Assembly: GCA_016858145.1 (NCBI GenBank)
Contig: JAEHOE010000001.1
Location: 868,001-932,000, forward strand
Reading direction: 5' to 3'
Source: Edaphochlamys debaryana
Lineage: Eukaryota > Chlorophyta > Chlorophyceae > Chlamydomonadales
DNA: 64,000 nucleotides
Shown in pieces: positions 21,222 through 33,336 of this stretch. A program made the position numbers and the translations under genes. The notes beneath the pieces are model-generated. The model searched no databases. It was not told the origin of the DNA and was given only the letters and a program-made list of their open reading frames with translations. Position 1 is the stretch's first letter, and every line of letters starts with the position of its first letter.

Positions 21222-24200
21222 ATGGAGTTTGTGGAGAGCATGGGCGGCGGCCGGGCGGCATCCAGGTGCACTCAATTGTATAGCACGAGCGCATACGCAA
21301 AGTTTGATGCGCAGCAGCCGTCGTCGTGGATGCCGGGTCTCGGGGCATCCCCTTGCGTGCCTCGCTTGCCCGTGCTAGCGAGCGGTAAGGAAGTGCTACT
21401 GCCTGCCTAACCTACTCACAGGACTGATACGCTCACGGTGACGCTCATCTCGGAGCGCACCAACTGGGTGAGCGTGCCCAGCGCCCTGGCCAACAAGCTC
21501 TACGGCCTCAACGAGCTGCCCGTGGTGCTACAGCTCCGCGTGCTCGATGGAGCGGGTGAGGGGGGGAGGGGCTGTTGCAGGGGGGTGGAAGAGGCCCCGG
21601 CCCGGCCCCGGCCCCGCCCCCGAAGGTGGTGGCGCTGACGCTCCTCCTCCTCGCGACCGCTTCAGCCCTCACACCCATTCCCCTCCCCCCCCCAGGCCGC
21701 CCCTGCAAGCAGCGGCCCCACCCCATCCATGTGGCCTGGACTGGCGACACGCTGCCCGCCTCCCGGGTGCCGGGGGGCCCGGGCGGCCAGCAGCTGGGCG
21801 TGCCCTCGGCCCTGGCCGCGGGCCTGGGCCTGCGCGCAGACGCACGGGTGAGCCCTCCTATCCACCCCAGCCCACGCCACTCTGATTTGAGACACGCCAT
21901 TGCGTTTGCCCGCACACTTGCTCCGTGTTGCATGGGTGCTCAACCCCGCTCTCCTCACACGACCTCCCTCCCGGCACCGCTTGGTGCCTTTGTGTGCCTG
22001 CGTGCGGGCACCCTGCACTGCTGCGTTCTCACACGCCCCTGGTCCCGCCCCATGCCTGACCCCCACCCCGCACCCCACCCTGCCCCCACCGTGCCGCCCC
22101 TCCGCAGGTGACGGTGGCCCCCCTGCTGGGGGTGCCCGCCGCCTCCTGGGTGGAGGTGGAGCCCGAGGGCGAGGGCGACTGGGAGGTGGCGGAGGCCAAC
22201 GCGGGCTTCCTGGAGGACCAGATGCTGGGGCAGGTGGGGGGGGGGGTTGGAAGGGACGGGGGAGGGGGTGGGAGGAGGATAGGGGGTAGGGGAAAGGATT
22301 GGGGGCGGGACTGGGAGCCGAGGGGCGCTGCGGTGGGGTTCTGGCCCAAAGGGCAGGGGAAGAGGGTCTGAGCACGCGCTGGTCCCGGACTCGCTCCGCC
22401 CCACCCTGCCGCCCCAGGTGGGCGTGCTGTCTCGCGGCCAGGCGCTGACGGTGTGGGGCCGCGGGGGCGCGGGCGTGCGGCTGCGGGTGCTGGGCTGCGC
22501 GCCCACGGACCTGGTGCGGCTGGTGCCGGGGGCGGAGGTGCGCGTGGCGCCCAAGCCCCGGGGCGCAGCACTGGCGGGGCTGCTGGGGCAGGCAGCGGCG
22601 CAGGCGGCGGCGGGGGCGGCGGCAGGAGCAGCCAACGTGGGTGGTGGTGCAGGAGCTGGGGGCGTGGGCGTGTCGGGCCAGGGCCTGGGTCCGGGGCTCG
22701 GGCACCGGCCGCAGATGGTGCCCCTGGCCAACGGTCCCAACGGCCACGGCTACTACGGCGTGGCGGGCGCGTGGCAGGGCCCGCCGCCGCCAGCCGCCAA
22801 CGGCCAACCGCCGATGCCGCCGGGCCCTCACGGCCCGCCGCCGGGATTCCTTGGCGGTGCGCCGGGCAGTGGCCCCGCCGCCAACGGCGCTGCCCCTCCG
22901 GGCCTGAGCCACGGCCCTGCACCTGCGCCAGGGTCAGGGCCAGGCTCTGGCGGTGGCGGTGGCGGCGGCGGGGGTGCGGAGGGCGGCATGCGGCGCGGGG
23001 GCTCGCTGCGGCGGGAGCCCAGCGGCGGGGAGTGCGGCGGGGGCCCGGGGTCGCGGCTGCTGACGCCGCCGGCCTGGGCGGGGGGCCTGTACCGCTCCGC
23101 ACCGGCGGGGGAGGTGGAGGAGGCCAGGCCGGGGCCGCTGCCGTCCCTGCCGGGGCTCGGGCAGGCGCCCTCGCAGCCCGTGGAGGCACGTCGGGGCGCC
23201 GGCCCTCGCCCTGCAGCTGGGAACGGTGGGGCCAGCGGCGGCCGCAGTAGCCTTGAGGTGGGGTCCACACCATCCTCTTCTTTGGCGGCTGTGGGCGTGG
23301 ACGGTGCCCCTGCGGCCGCTGGTGCAGCCACCACCATGGGCTCTGCCCCTGCCTCGGGCTCGGTGCCGGCTGCGGCCGGGCCGAGGCCGGGCGCCGAGGC
23401 TCGAGCCAGCACCGCCGACGTTGGCGCTGGGCATGCAGCGACGCCCGCGGCTGCGGACCGCCCGCCGCTGCCGTTGCGGCTCCGGGTCTTGGACCCGCCA
23501 CCGTCCAAGTACCTCGTGCCCCTGCCGCTGGCGCCGGGGGCAGCGCCGCCGCCGGGGTCTGCTGGCGGCGGCGGCGGCGGCCCTGTGTCAACGGCGGCGG
23601 CGGCGCCGTTGGCGGTCCAGTCTTGGCTGACGCTGGCGGTGGCCGTAGCGCCGTCGACGGCGGTGACGCTCTTGGGGACCGCGGGGTCGGCTGCAGCCGC
23701 TGCGGTTGGCGGTACGACGCTTGTACGACTGCATGGCAGGGGCGCCGTACGGGACCTTCTAGGGGTGCTGGTTCCGGAGCCGGCCTGCCCGGTCGGACAC
23801 GTCATGCTGGCGCCGCCCCTGCAGCACGTGCTGTGCGTGCTGCCGCACATGCACGTGACCATTACGGCACTTCCGGGGTGTACGACTATGACTGATAGCA
23901 CGGCAGCTCAGGGTCCCGAGGCGGACGCGGCGGCGGCGGCGGCGCTGCCCAGCCTGACGCTGCACCCGCTGCCCGTGCCAGCGGCGAGGCTGGCGGCGGC
24001 CGCGGCAGCCGCGCAGACGCCGCCAGGCGTTGCCGCCCCGGCAGCTCCGCCAGCAGCTGCATCGGTGCCCGCTGGGACAAGTGAGGGTCTGGTGCCGTAC
24101 CAGGCGGCGCTGCTGGCGGCGGCGACAGGCTCTGGACGAGCGTCCAGCGAGCCGGCTGCAGCTGCCGCCGCCGACCCGGCCGCCGCCAGCCCCAGCCAGG

Positions 24201-27200
24201 CGCTCGCGTTGTCGTACGCGGTACAGCAGTGGCTGGCGGCCCAGATGGAGGGCATACGACAGGCCGTACTGCAGTGTACGGCATGTACGGCATGCGATGC
24301 TCGCGACGAGCGGCAGCAGTGCCCCGATGTGCGGCTGCCGTACGCGTCTGGCGCGGTTTTGCACTTCCGCATCCCGCCCGGGTGTTGGTTGCTGCCAGGG
24401 ATAGGCAGCAAGACTGCCGCCGCGGCCGCCGCGGTCGGTACCGACGAGTCTGCCCCGCCGCCAGCTCCCGGCGACTATTGCCTCATAGCGCACGCCATCC
24501 GGCGGAGTCACGCGCAGGCTCACGCCTCCGCCGCACCCGCCACCGCCACCGCTGCGCCGCCGCCGCTGGTGTCCGCCGGCATGCTGACGGCCCTGGCGGC
24601 GGCGCCCGCCGCAACCAGCACTGCCACCGCCGCCGCGCCGCCGCTAGCGATCAAGCTCGGCCAGCCTGTCGTACTGCCGGCGGCGTCGTACCCCACACCC
24701 CGAAACGGCACCGCCATCCTGCCCCGGCCGCTGCCGCCGCCCCTGCGCCCCCTCACGCCGCCCGCGGCCGGATCGCGCTCCGAGCGAGAAACCCAGGATC
24801 CGCTAGACCGTAGTCACACAGATCAGATGAAATATCTGGATCGCATGGATCTGGACCTGGACGTGAGCCACCTCAGCTGGCTGGCGGGCCCGCTGGAGCA
24901 GAGCCTGCGGCGCCTGCTGCCGCAGCTGGATCCGGGCGTGGGGGCGGCGGTGGCGGCGGCGGGGCTGCCCCGGTGCGGCGGAGTGCTCGTCACGGGCCCC
25001 CCAGGTGCCCTCACGGCCGCGAACTCTCCCTCGCTCTTTTGCGCTGTGTGCTGGGCCCTGGTTTACATGGGTGCTTACAGCCGCTAAGCCCCGTCGATTC
25101 ACGCCATGCCATGTCGCCCCCCCGACCGCTGTCCTCTCCCTGCTCTCTCCCACCCCACACACACCCCAGGCAGCGGTCGCTCTGCACTGCTTGCGGCGCT
25201 GGGGGACGTGGCGGAGCGGCACCCGGCGCTGCAGGCACACGTGATGGCGCTGCAGTGCGGGCGGCTGGCGGGTGGGGGCAGGGGCGGGAAGGGTAGGGGC
25301 GGGAAGGGTAGGGGCGGGAAACACGTAACGGAGAGGACTGCATGTGTCGAGCTCTAAGAAAGATGGGAGCCGAGGCGAGGGGCGGGAGGGCGGGAACGAC
25401 ACGACTAATCGAACTGTGCTTGTGGTTCCCATCCCCGGCAGCGACTCCACTCCTGCCTGACGCCCCCCGCGCTCGCTCTCGCTCCTGCCCACCCCCTCCG
25501 CGCCCCCAGGCGGCGGTGTGGGCGCCTGCTGCTCGCTGCTGGCGGCCGCCGCCGCCGAGGCTCAGGCGCTGGCCCCCTGCCTGCTGCTGCTGGACGACCT
25601 GGACGCACTGGCGCCGGCGGGGGCGGTGAGGGGGGTGTTTGTTGTTGAGCGGGATCACGTCGACACCAGGGAATCGTTGCATGGATGGGTACATACCGCC
25701 GAGTTTACCGAGTTGGGAAGAAGGGGGGAGGGGGGGAGGGGGGCTCGCTGAGTATGATGGGTTGGGGGAGGAGCTGTGAGCTTGGGGTGTCGGGGCCAGC
25801 GCGGTATGTACGGCGGTGCGTGGTTGCGCCAGGGACTAAGGCTTTGGAATGGGAGTTGTGCTAACCGCGTCGCTCGTGCTTGCGTACGGCGCTGCAGGAC
25901 GGGCCCGAGTACGGCATGCAGCACCCTGACGGAGCCGCCGCCGCCGCGCGGCTGGCGGACTGGCTGGCGGCGCTCATGGACGAGCTGGCGGCGGCGGCGG
26001 CAGGGGCGGCTGCGGCGGCGTGGCCGCATTCAGGGCCGCCGCCGGCGGTGGCGGTGGCTGCCTGCGCCAAGGACGCCGGGGCGGTGGCGGCGGCGCTGCG
26101 GCGGGTCGGGCGGCTGGACGTGGAGGTGGGCCGCTCGAGCCCGGGAGGGGGCCGCCGGGTGACGAACCCAACTCACCATGTTACAGACACGAGTAGACAC
26201 TCATCCACGAGGGGGGTGCTGAGTATCGCACTTGCAGCCCTCACTCGCCATCCACCATGGGACCCCCCCTGCCACCCGCCATGGGAACCTCCTCCTCTTC
26301 CCGCCTCTACCCCCCCCCCCACCCCCAGGTCCGCCTCCCTGCCCCCGGCTCCGCGGGCCGAGGGGCCATGATGCAGGCAGCCGCCCGGGCCCGGGGCGTG
26401 CGGGCCGACCCCGCGGCGCTGGCGGCGGTGGCGGCGGCGGCGGAGGGCTTCGAGGGGGCGGACCTGCGCCTGCTGCTCGACAGGTGGGGGCCGTTGCATG
26501 GCGGGGCGTGGCTCCTCGGGCTCGGCGTGGCGGTACCCTTATTCCCCCCCACATGCCTACCCGTCTTGTGCTGTACGTGTCCCCCGCAGGGCCATCCACA
26601 CGGCCATGCGCCGCCAGCTGGGCAACGGAGGCCCGGCGGCGGCGGCGGCGGCTGGCGCGGGCCCCGGCGGCGGCGGCGGTAACGGCGGCGGCCGCGGCGC
26701 GGAGCTGGCCCTGACGGAGGCGGACCTGCGGGGGGCGCTGGAGGGCTTCGTGCCGGCGCCCTTCTGGGGGGTGCAGCAGGCGTCGGCGGCGGCCGGCAAG
26801 GTGCGGGGCGGGCGGCGGGGGTCGCACGGTCGCCGACCCACATTAGCTTTGCACCACCACCCCCGCTCTTGCCCTTCCCTTCCCAGCCCAGCTCAGCCTT
26901 CCGGCTGCCCTCAGCCTTCCGGGCACCTTTGAACCTGCGTTGGTGCCCCGTCCGGCTATCACTCTCACTCCCTCCTCAACCTCCCCCTCGCCCGCTTCGG
27001 ACGCTCGCCCCCAGGCCGAGGGCTGGGAGGACGTGGGCGGTCTGGAGGAGGTGGTGGCGGCCCTGCGCGAGGCCCTGCTGCTGCCCATCCGCCACCGGGC
27101 CCTGGTGGCGGCGGCGCCGCTGCGCCTGCGCACGGGGGCGCTGCTGTACGGCCCGCCGGGGTGCGGCAAGACGCACGTGGTGGCGGCGGCGGTGGCGGCG

Positions 27201-28891
27201 GTGTCCAAGGTCGCGCCGCTGCGGTGAGGCGGAGTGCGTTAGGCAACGTGTGGCAGACGGGTAGCGGCGTGGAGGTTGGACCCCGGAATCGGCATTGCAG
27301 CCTGGTCTACATCTCATGCCTCTGCCTACTCAAGCCCTTTGCTCCCTTTTACCCTCCGTCTCCGTCTCCGGCTGTGTCCTCTGTTGCCCCCAGCTTCTTC
27401 ACCGTCAAGGGCCCCGAGCTGCTCAACAAGTACATTGGCGCCTCGGAGGCTGCCGTGCGGGACCTGTTTGCGCGCGCCGCGGCGGCCGCCCCCGCGGTGC
27501 TGTTCTTCGATGAGTTCGACGCCATCGCGCCGCCGCGTGGGCACGACTCCACGGGTGGGTGCGCGGCTGTGGGCTTCATGGACGGGCTGGGCGGCGAGGT
27601 TTCGCCGCTGCAACCGTGGGCCGCGCTCGTCGCCCTCGATCTCTATACGTGCTCCTTGGATGCGCACCCCTTGGCGCAATCAGCATCTTTTCAACCCCAG
27701 TTGCCCTCAATTCGCCCTCATTTCGCCCGTCCCCTCCCCCACCCACCCCCAGGCGTGACCGACCGCGTGGTGAACCAGCTGCTGACGGAGCTGGACGGCG
27801 TGGAGGGGCTGCGGGGGGTGGTGGTGCTGGGGGCCACCTCGCGCCCCGACATGATTGACGCAGCGCTGCTGAGGCCGGGGCGCCTGGACCGACTGCTGTT
27901 CTGCGGCCCGCCGAGGAGCCGGGGGCAACGGCTGCAGGTGGGTAGGGCGGGAGGGGGGTCCGCCTGGGAGGACAGGGCGTAGGAGCTGGAGGCGGGTGGC
28001 AGGCGGCTCGTGTGGGCGGTACGTTTAAATCGTGCACTGTGTCCTCGGTCCCCGCAGATCCTGCGCGCCCTCAGCCGCAAGCTGCGCCTGGCCCCCGATG
28101 TGGACCTGGGCGCAGTGGCGGGGGCCAGTGAGGGCCTGACGGGTGGGGCGAGGGGGGTGGGAAAACGGCACAGGGGCCTGGAGGCGGCAGGGTATGCTGA
28201 GGGCACTGGGCACGGCCTATTGCCACGGCCAAGCTGGGGGTGGGGGCAGAAGGCGCCGTGGCGGGGCCGACGGTGAGGGATTAACGGTGGAGTGTGGTTG
28301 CGACAGAGGTTTACCGCGAGGACGTGCAGGTTGGCTTCATCCAGGTGCCCTCTCCACCCTGCCTCGCCTACCCCAGGTGCCGACCTGGGCGCCGTCCTGT
28401 CCGAGGCTGCGCTGCACGCCATCAACGAGAGCGTGCAGGGCGCGGAGGCGGCGGGGGCGGCGGAGGCGGAGGCGGGCGTGGCGGGGCTGGGCGGCGCGGA
28501 GCCGGGAGAGGCGGCCGCAGCCACCCGCGCCTCACTCGCCACTGCTCCGGACGCTGCGGGCGTCACGCCGCTGCCGGGCACAGGAGCCGCCAGCGCCGGC
28601 AGCGGTGAGCAGTCGGGGAGTGGCGGCGCCGGCGGCAGCGGCGCCACAGACTCTGTTGCTGGCGCTGACGCGCCTTCCGCTGCTGCTGCTGCCAGCGCCG
28701 GCGGCGGCGGCAGCGGTCCGCTCATATGCTGGCGGCACGTGCAGCGGGCGCTGGCGGGGGCGCGGCCCTCGCTGCCGGCCTCCGAGGCGGCGCGGCTGGA
28801 GGGGCTGTACGCGCGGTTCAGGTCGGACCGGGAGGCATCCGGCGCGAGGCCGGGGGGCACGGGGGCCGGCGGGCGAGCGACGCTGGCCTAG
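21222..28891 (+). CDS. PEX1: Peroxisome biogenesis AAA+ ATPase PEX1 (peroxin-1)
   Basis: Exons: 21222-21265, 21422-21555, 21696-21847, 22108-22233, 22418-25004, 25170-25271, 25510-25625, 25898-26125, 26329-26483, 26590-26800, 27015-27223, 27394-27554, 27753-27937, 28058-28142, 28377-28891; 1,669 residues against about 1,130-1,280 in plants and animals. The N-terminal domain ([46 protein letters not shown]) is typical PEX1. A Gly/Ala/Pro-rich insert of several hundred residues follows. D1 has [11 protein letters not shown] (Walker A with Arg for Lys, near residue 1,016) and [11 protein letters not shown]2 is canonical: GPPGCGKT (1331-1338), [29 protein letters not shown] and LLRPGRLDR with the Arg finger. 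With PEX6 it extracts ubiquitinated PEX5 from the peroxisomal membrane. The C-terminal helical region also carries a low-complexity insert. Confidence 0.95.
25281..25321. repeat. 15-bp tandem repeat in PEX1 intron 6
   Basis: About 2.7 copies of GGGGCGGGAAGGGTA directly after the donor of exon 6. G-runs spaced this way can fold as G-quadruplexes in the nascent transcript. Confidence 0.8.
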
Positions 28892-29909
28892 GGTAGAAGA
28901 ATATCAACGAAGCGAAGCGCTTGGTTGTGGTGTGGCGTAGGGCGTTTTCCGCAGACTACGCAGGAGGAGAAGACGACCTGTGTGTGGGGGGCTCGTTGTC
29001 GCCTGGAACTGGGAGGCCCGCGAGGGCAAAGGGACACAAGGGCACATGGCACATCTCGCGGGAGAAACGCACACGAGTGTTGCGGAAAGGGAGGGGACGG
29101 CCTAGGGTGTGGCGAGGTAGGGGCGGCGAGAGCGCGGGATGAGGCGGTGGCGCAGGCTGAGGTGCCGCAGCTGTGCAGGTAGCAGGACCAGGCGCTCTGG
29201 CCTGGGCGGGATGGATGGGGCGTATCGGTAGCTAGGGGCCTGCCATGATCGTTGCGACGCGTGGAGTGGTACGTTAATTACTGCTCACTCGGTGCGGTAG
29301 CGCGGTAGTGCACGTGCGAACTCCGCATGGCACCATAATGGCCTCGCCGGCATGCGGCATTCTCGTCAGCGCCAAAGGAAAACCTCAGCGCAGCAGCGGA
29401 TGCATTTGCGCCTTCCCAACTTTATCCGGGTGCCTTTGGCCCGCACCCGCCCACCCCGTGCCACTCATGTTCCGATCTTCCGGCATGCTCCATGAGGATG
29501 GCCCACGTCTCCACGCCTGTTGGTCCTTGGTCCGCATGTGCCCGGCCTCCGTCACTGCAATCTCCTCGACCTCACACAGTGCTACCACAATTCTCCGATC
29601 CAACAATTAGGCCTTCGTCCTTATCCCCCGTCGGGCTGCGCCTCTCCTGCCTCCCACCGCCCGCTCGCAATCCGCCCGCCCCTCCGCCGCATCGGTACAC
29701 AGCATTTCCGTCCGCAATGGTTCGTCTTCGCTTCCAGCGCAGCAACAGGGGGCACGGCACCAATCAAGGCCCGCGGCTTGGTCTCTTGGCCGCCCAGAGC
29801 GGCAATGAACCACAGAAGTGCCGTGTCCACGGCCCGGCTGCCGGGGGCTCGTGGTTGACTACGCAAACGAGCTCTGCCAGGCAAGGTAAACTCCGGCGCA
29901 ATCACTTTG
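28892..29909. other. Convergent intergenic region, PEX1 / HMG-CoA synthase
   Basis: It holds the 3'UTRs of both genes. I do not see TGTAA on either strand, so the poly(A) sites are unplaced. Frames inside are short and overlapping with no motifs. Confidence 0.5.
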
Positions 29910-32900
29910 CTACGTCAGAGCCTTCCGCTCGTACCTCCGCCGCCCTATCTCGTCAACCCGTGTCAGACAATACGCCCCCGGGGCCACATCAGCCAGATCG
30001 CCCACCGGCTCGTAAGGCGCTGGTGCGCCGTACGCGGCCTCCACCTGCTTCGCCACGGCATCGTACTGCTCCACGCTCCGTGCCGTACGGCTGGCCATGA
30101 GGTCCCCGAGAGCCAGTGCCGTGCGCATTGCCTCCAGAGTGAACCGCGGGTCGGCCGGGCCGGGATCCTGCTCCACGTGTCCCGCAAAGCCGTTGGTGGA
30201 TTCCTCCGTTGCGGTGCTTGGGGCGCTGCCCCGACCGGACGTACCGGACCCTGCTCGTCCCACCAGGCTGAAGAGCGAGGCCAGTGTGCCCGAGCCGTAC
30301 GAGTAGAGCAGCAGGCGCCGGCCCCCCAGCGCCGGCCCCCGCCGCCAAACCAGGCTGGCCAGGCCCTGCCAGAGGGAGGCAGTGTACGAGTTGCCCACCT
30401 GCGGGTTGCGGGCGCAGAAATTTGCATGGCGATACGCAAGGAGGAAGGACAAGAGGTGGGAGTAGCAACCATGATTCGGGGCATCGCACGGGGTCCCACC
30501 CAGGCCCACTGAGGCCCACCGTGCTCATCTCTCAGCCCCACCTCCGGCCCCTCCACACCCCCCTCACCTGCTTTTGCAGCCATGCGCCGTCCTCCGCCTT
30601 GGACCCCCACAGCCCCTGGGTGGCCTCCGCCAGGGCCCCCTCCAGGCCCTTGTCCCCCAGCCGCCACATGGGGTACGACTCGTACGGCACCCCCTCCTTG
30701 GCGGGATCCAGATCCAGTCCACGCAGCGGCCCCGGCGCCTCCGCGACCTGCTGACCCTCCTCCGCGGCCCTGCAGCTCGCCTCCGCCGGCGCCCCGCCGT
30801 CCCGCTGCTCCCCCACCCACTCCGCCACCCAGCGCTCCGCCGCAGCCGGCGCAGCTTCCGAGGGCCCCGCCGGCGCGAGTCCACCTCCCCCACGTCCCTC
30901 CCGTCTGTCTGCAGATCCCGCTCCCGCTGCGTCCCGCTCCGCCTCCGCCGCCCTCCGCCTCAGCTCGTCCATGAGCGCCACCCGGGCCAGGCCCTTGCGC
31001 AGCAGCTTGTTGAAGGGCGCGTGGGAGAGGAAGGCGGCGCAGCGGGGCAGCAGCGCTGCAGGGGCAGGGGCGGCGGGAGGGCATGCGGGTTCTTCAACCG
31101 CACACCCGCAACAGGAAGAGACCTAACGGACAGTTTGAGCTCCGGCTGCGCCCTGCAGACACGTGGCCGGCTGCAATGACCCTGCTACTCTGCTAGCCCG
31201 TTCCGACTGCTATACGCATACGGTACACGCACGCAGGGGTTGACTGCTCTTTCAAGACACGTGGCCTTGGTCATTCTACTGGACTCGCCGATTGCCACTC
31301 ACCCTCGCCCCTCCGCAGCTCGCCCGCCGCCTCCAGTCGTGCCGCCAGGCGCAGCGCGCACCGCCCCTCCGCCCCCAGGAACTGGTCCAGGGTCAGCGGC
31401 CCGTCAACCGCCGGGTACGGCAGGCGCCCCAGGGGCTTCCAGAAGTCGTACGCGTGCTCCCCGTGGGTGCCGTACCACAAGGGGTCCAGCACCAGGGGGG
31501 CGTCCGGGCCCACCAGGAGCGCCGCAGCTCCACAGCCGCCTGGGTGCAGCGGGGAGGAGGGAGGAGGGAGGAGCAAGAGCATAGGCATAGGCATATGCCC
31601 TAGGGAGGGGCAACTGCTCTCACTGACGCCCTGGCGTGGCCGGCCCCGATGCGCCCCCCAACCTTTTTGCTCTTTCAGGCCGCAGACCGTGCCTGGAACA
31701 AGGACTGGTGCAGGGGCGCCAACAGGCGCTGCCCGCCCCTGCTCCTGTGACCCCCCGCTCCGCCCCACCTGTTGCCCGCGCGGGGCTGCCCGGTGCGTAG
31801 AGCGCCACGTCACTGGCCACCACCAGCGCCAGCCGCCCGTCCCAGCGCCGGCTCTCAACCCATGCCACGGCCTGGGGTCAGAACAGGGAGGGACGCAGGG
31901 AATCATCCAACACGTTGGAGTACAGCCGGCTCCCTGTTGGGGTCTTGAAGGCCCCCGAGCGACCCCCTCACCCACCGCCATCAGCGCTGCCGTGCCGCCG
32001 AAGCAGGCGTGGACCACGTCGGCGCCCTCACTGGGGGGCCCGACCGCCGCCGCCCGAGCATCCGCCAGGCCGTCGGCTCCGCCGGCTTCGCCTCCTCCCG
32101 GCTGCTGCTTGCTCCCTGGGCCCGGGCCTGGGCCTGGGCCCGCCTGGGCCTGTGTGTTGAAGAGGCTGAGAAGGTGCGACTTGATGCTCTTGCTGCGGTC
32201 CACGCCCGACTCAGTGGCAACCTGCGGGCTGAGACGCACAGATGAGTCACAGCCCCGCAGGTGCGGCAGGGAGATGCCCAAGCTGTCCGCTACAAGGCGC
32301 ACCCCTAACGCTGAACTGCGGGCGGGGAGCTTCCCAAGCTACCCGTATCAGGGCGCACCCCCTCACGTGCAGGAACCCCTCAGGAGCATTGCACAGGTGG
32401 GCGACGGACCTGCACGTGCCCGATCTCCTCCGGCCGTACGCTGTACCGCTCCATGAGCGTGTGGGCCGCCGTGAGGGCCATGGAGGCGGCGTCCTCGCGG
32501 TCACTCACGAACGCCATCTCGTCCTGAGCTTGGCAGGGGGCGGCAGGAGGGCAGTGCACGGTAGGCGCAGGCGGCGGGGTTTAGGATTGGCACTCTTCTT
32601 GGGTGCTCATAACCCATGATGAAAGGGCTGGGGTTTGGGACGGATGCTGGGGCTGGGGCTGGGGTGTGCTCGGTTTGCGGTGGGGGCCAGGCGCGCGAGC
32701 ACGCGTCGAGACTCAATAAAGCTGCTTCAGCCGGCACGGGGATCAAGGGCATCGGGAGTCTTACCTGGCCCAGCCCCACGCGGTATTTGCCTGGGCAGCA
32801 GTCCACCGCCTCCAGGTCCGACATGCTGACCTAAGCGGGGTTAGGGAGGGAGGGTTTTAGCCGGCAGTTGGAGGGGGTGTCCCGGGCAGTGCGGCCCGGC

Positions 32901-33143
32901 ACCGCCAGGGCGGCCCTCACATGCGGCCGCCCTCCCTAACGGCCTGGAGCCTGAGGTTCTGCGCGGGCAAGCACGCTACAGCGTCGGCCCCGCCAAGCCC
33001 TCCGAGACGGCCCCCCCCCTCCGCGCCTTCTGCCGGGGCACGTAGACCGATACGGCCAGAATCCCCACTGCCTCCGGCCTCGGTAGGTCGGGTCCGTGCC
33101 GCCAGCTAGCGCTCGGCGGGGAAGACGATTCTGCGGACAACAT
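29910..33143 (-). CDS. HMGS: Hydroxymethylglutaryl-CoA synthase (eight exons)
   Basis: Exons in gene order: 33027-33143, 32765-32830, 32410-32523, 31976-32221, 31769-31871, 31303-31539, 30568-31055, 29910-30398; 619 residues, longer than the usual 450-520. It condenses acetyl-CoA with acetoacetyl-CoA to HMG-CoA. Family blocks run in order: [33 protein letters not shown] (catalytic Glu, E71), [23 protein letters not shown] (nucleophile C172), [56 protein letters not shown] (general base H306), [24 protein letters not shown] and [13 protein letters not shown]. Two inserts, Gly/Pro/Gln-rich before C172 and Ala/Glu-rich after H306, explain the length. Intron 1 must use a GC donor (AAG/GCGCGG) to restore the family spacing PR-6-DLE. 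No transit peptide is clear, suggesting the cytosol. Confidence 0.93.
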
Positions 33144-33336
33144 GGCGCGGAGCTGCACCTTTCACAGACAAGAATTATTTACTGCATCAGGCGTAGCTGT
33201 TAGCGAGTCTGTTCATCTCGGGTTCACGCGTTTCATGCCATCCATTTCGGGGCCCATTGGTGCCTAGTCACTCGGCCGAACCCAATTGCGCCCACGCGCT
33301 TCGCCGAGCGCCAAACCCATCGCTGCTGCTGCAAAC
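33144..33336. promoter_or_regulatory. Compact divergent promoter, HMG-CoA synthase / PsbP-domain gene
   Basis: Only 193 bp separate the ATGs of two genes read in opposite directions, so 5'UTRs and core promoters must be very short or overlapping. A locally AT-richer patch lies near 33168-33200 (AAGAATTATTTACTG). No classical TATA box is placed for either gene. Confidence 0.55.
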
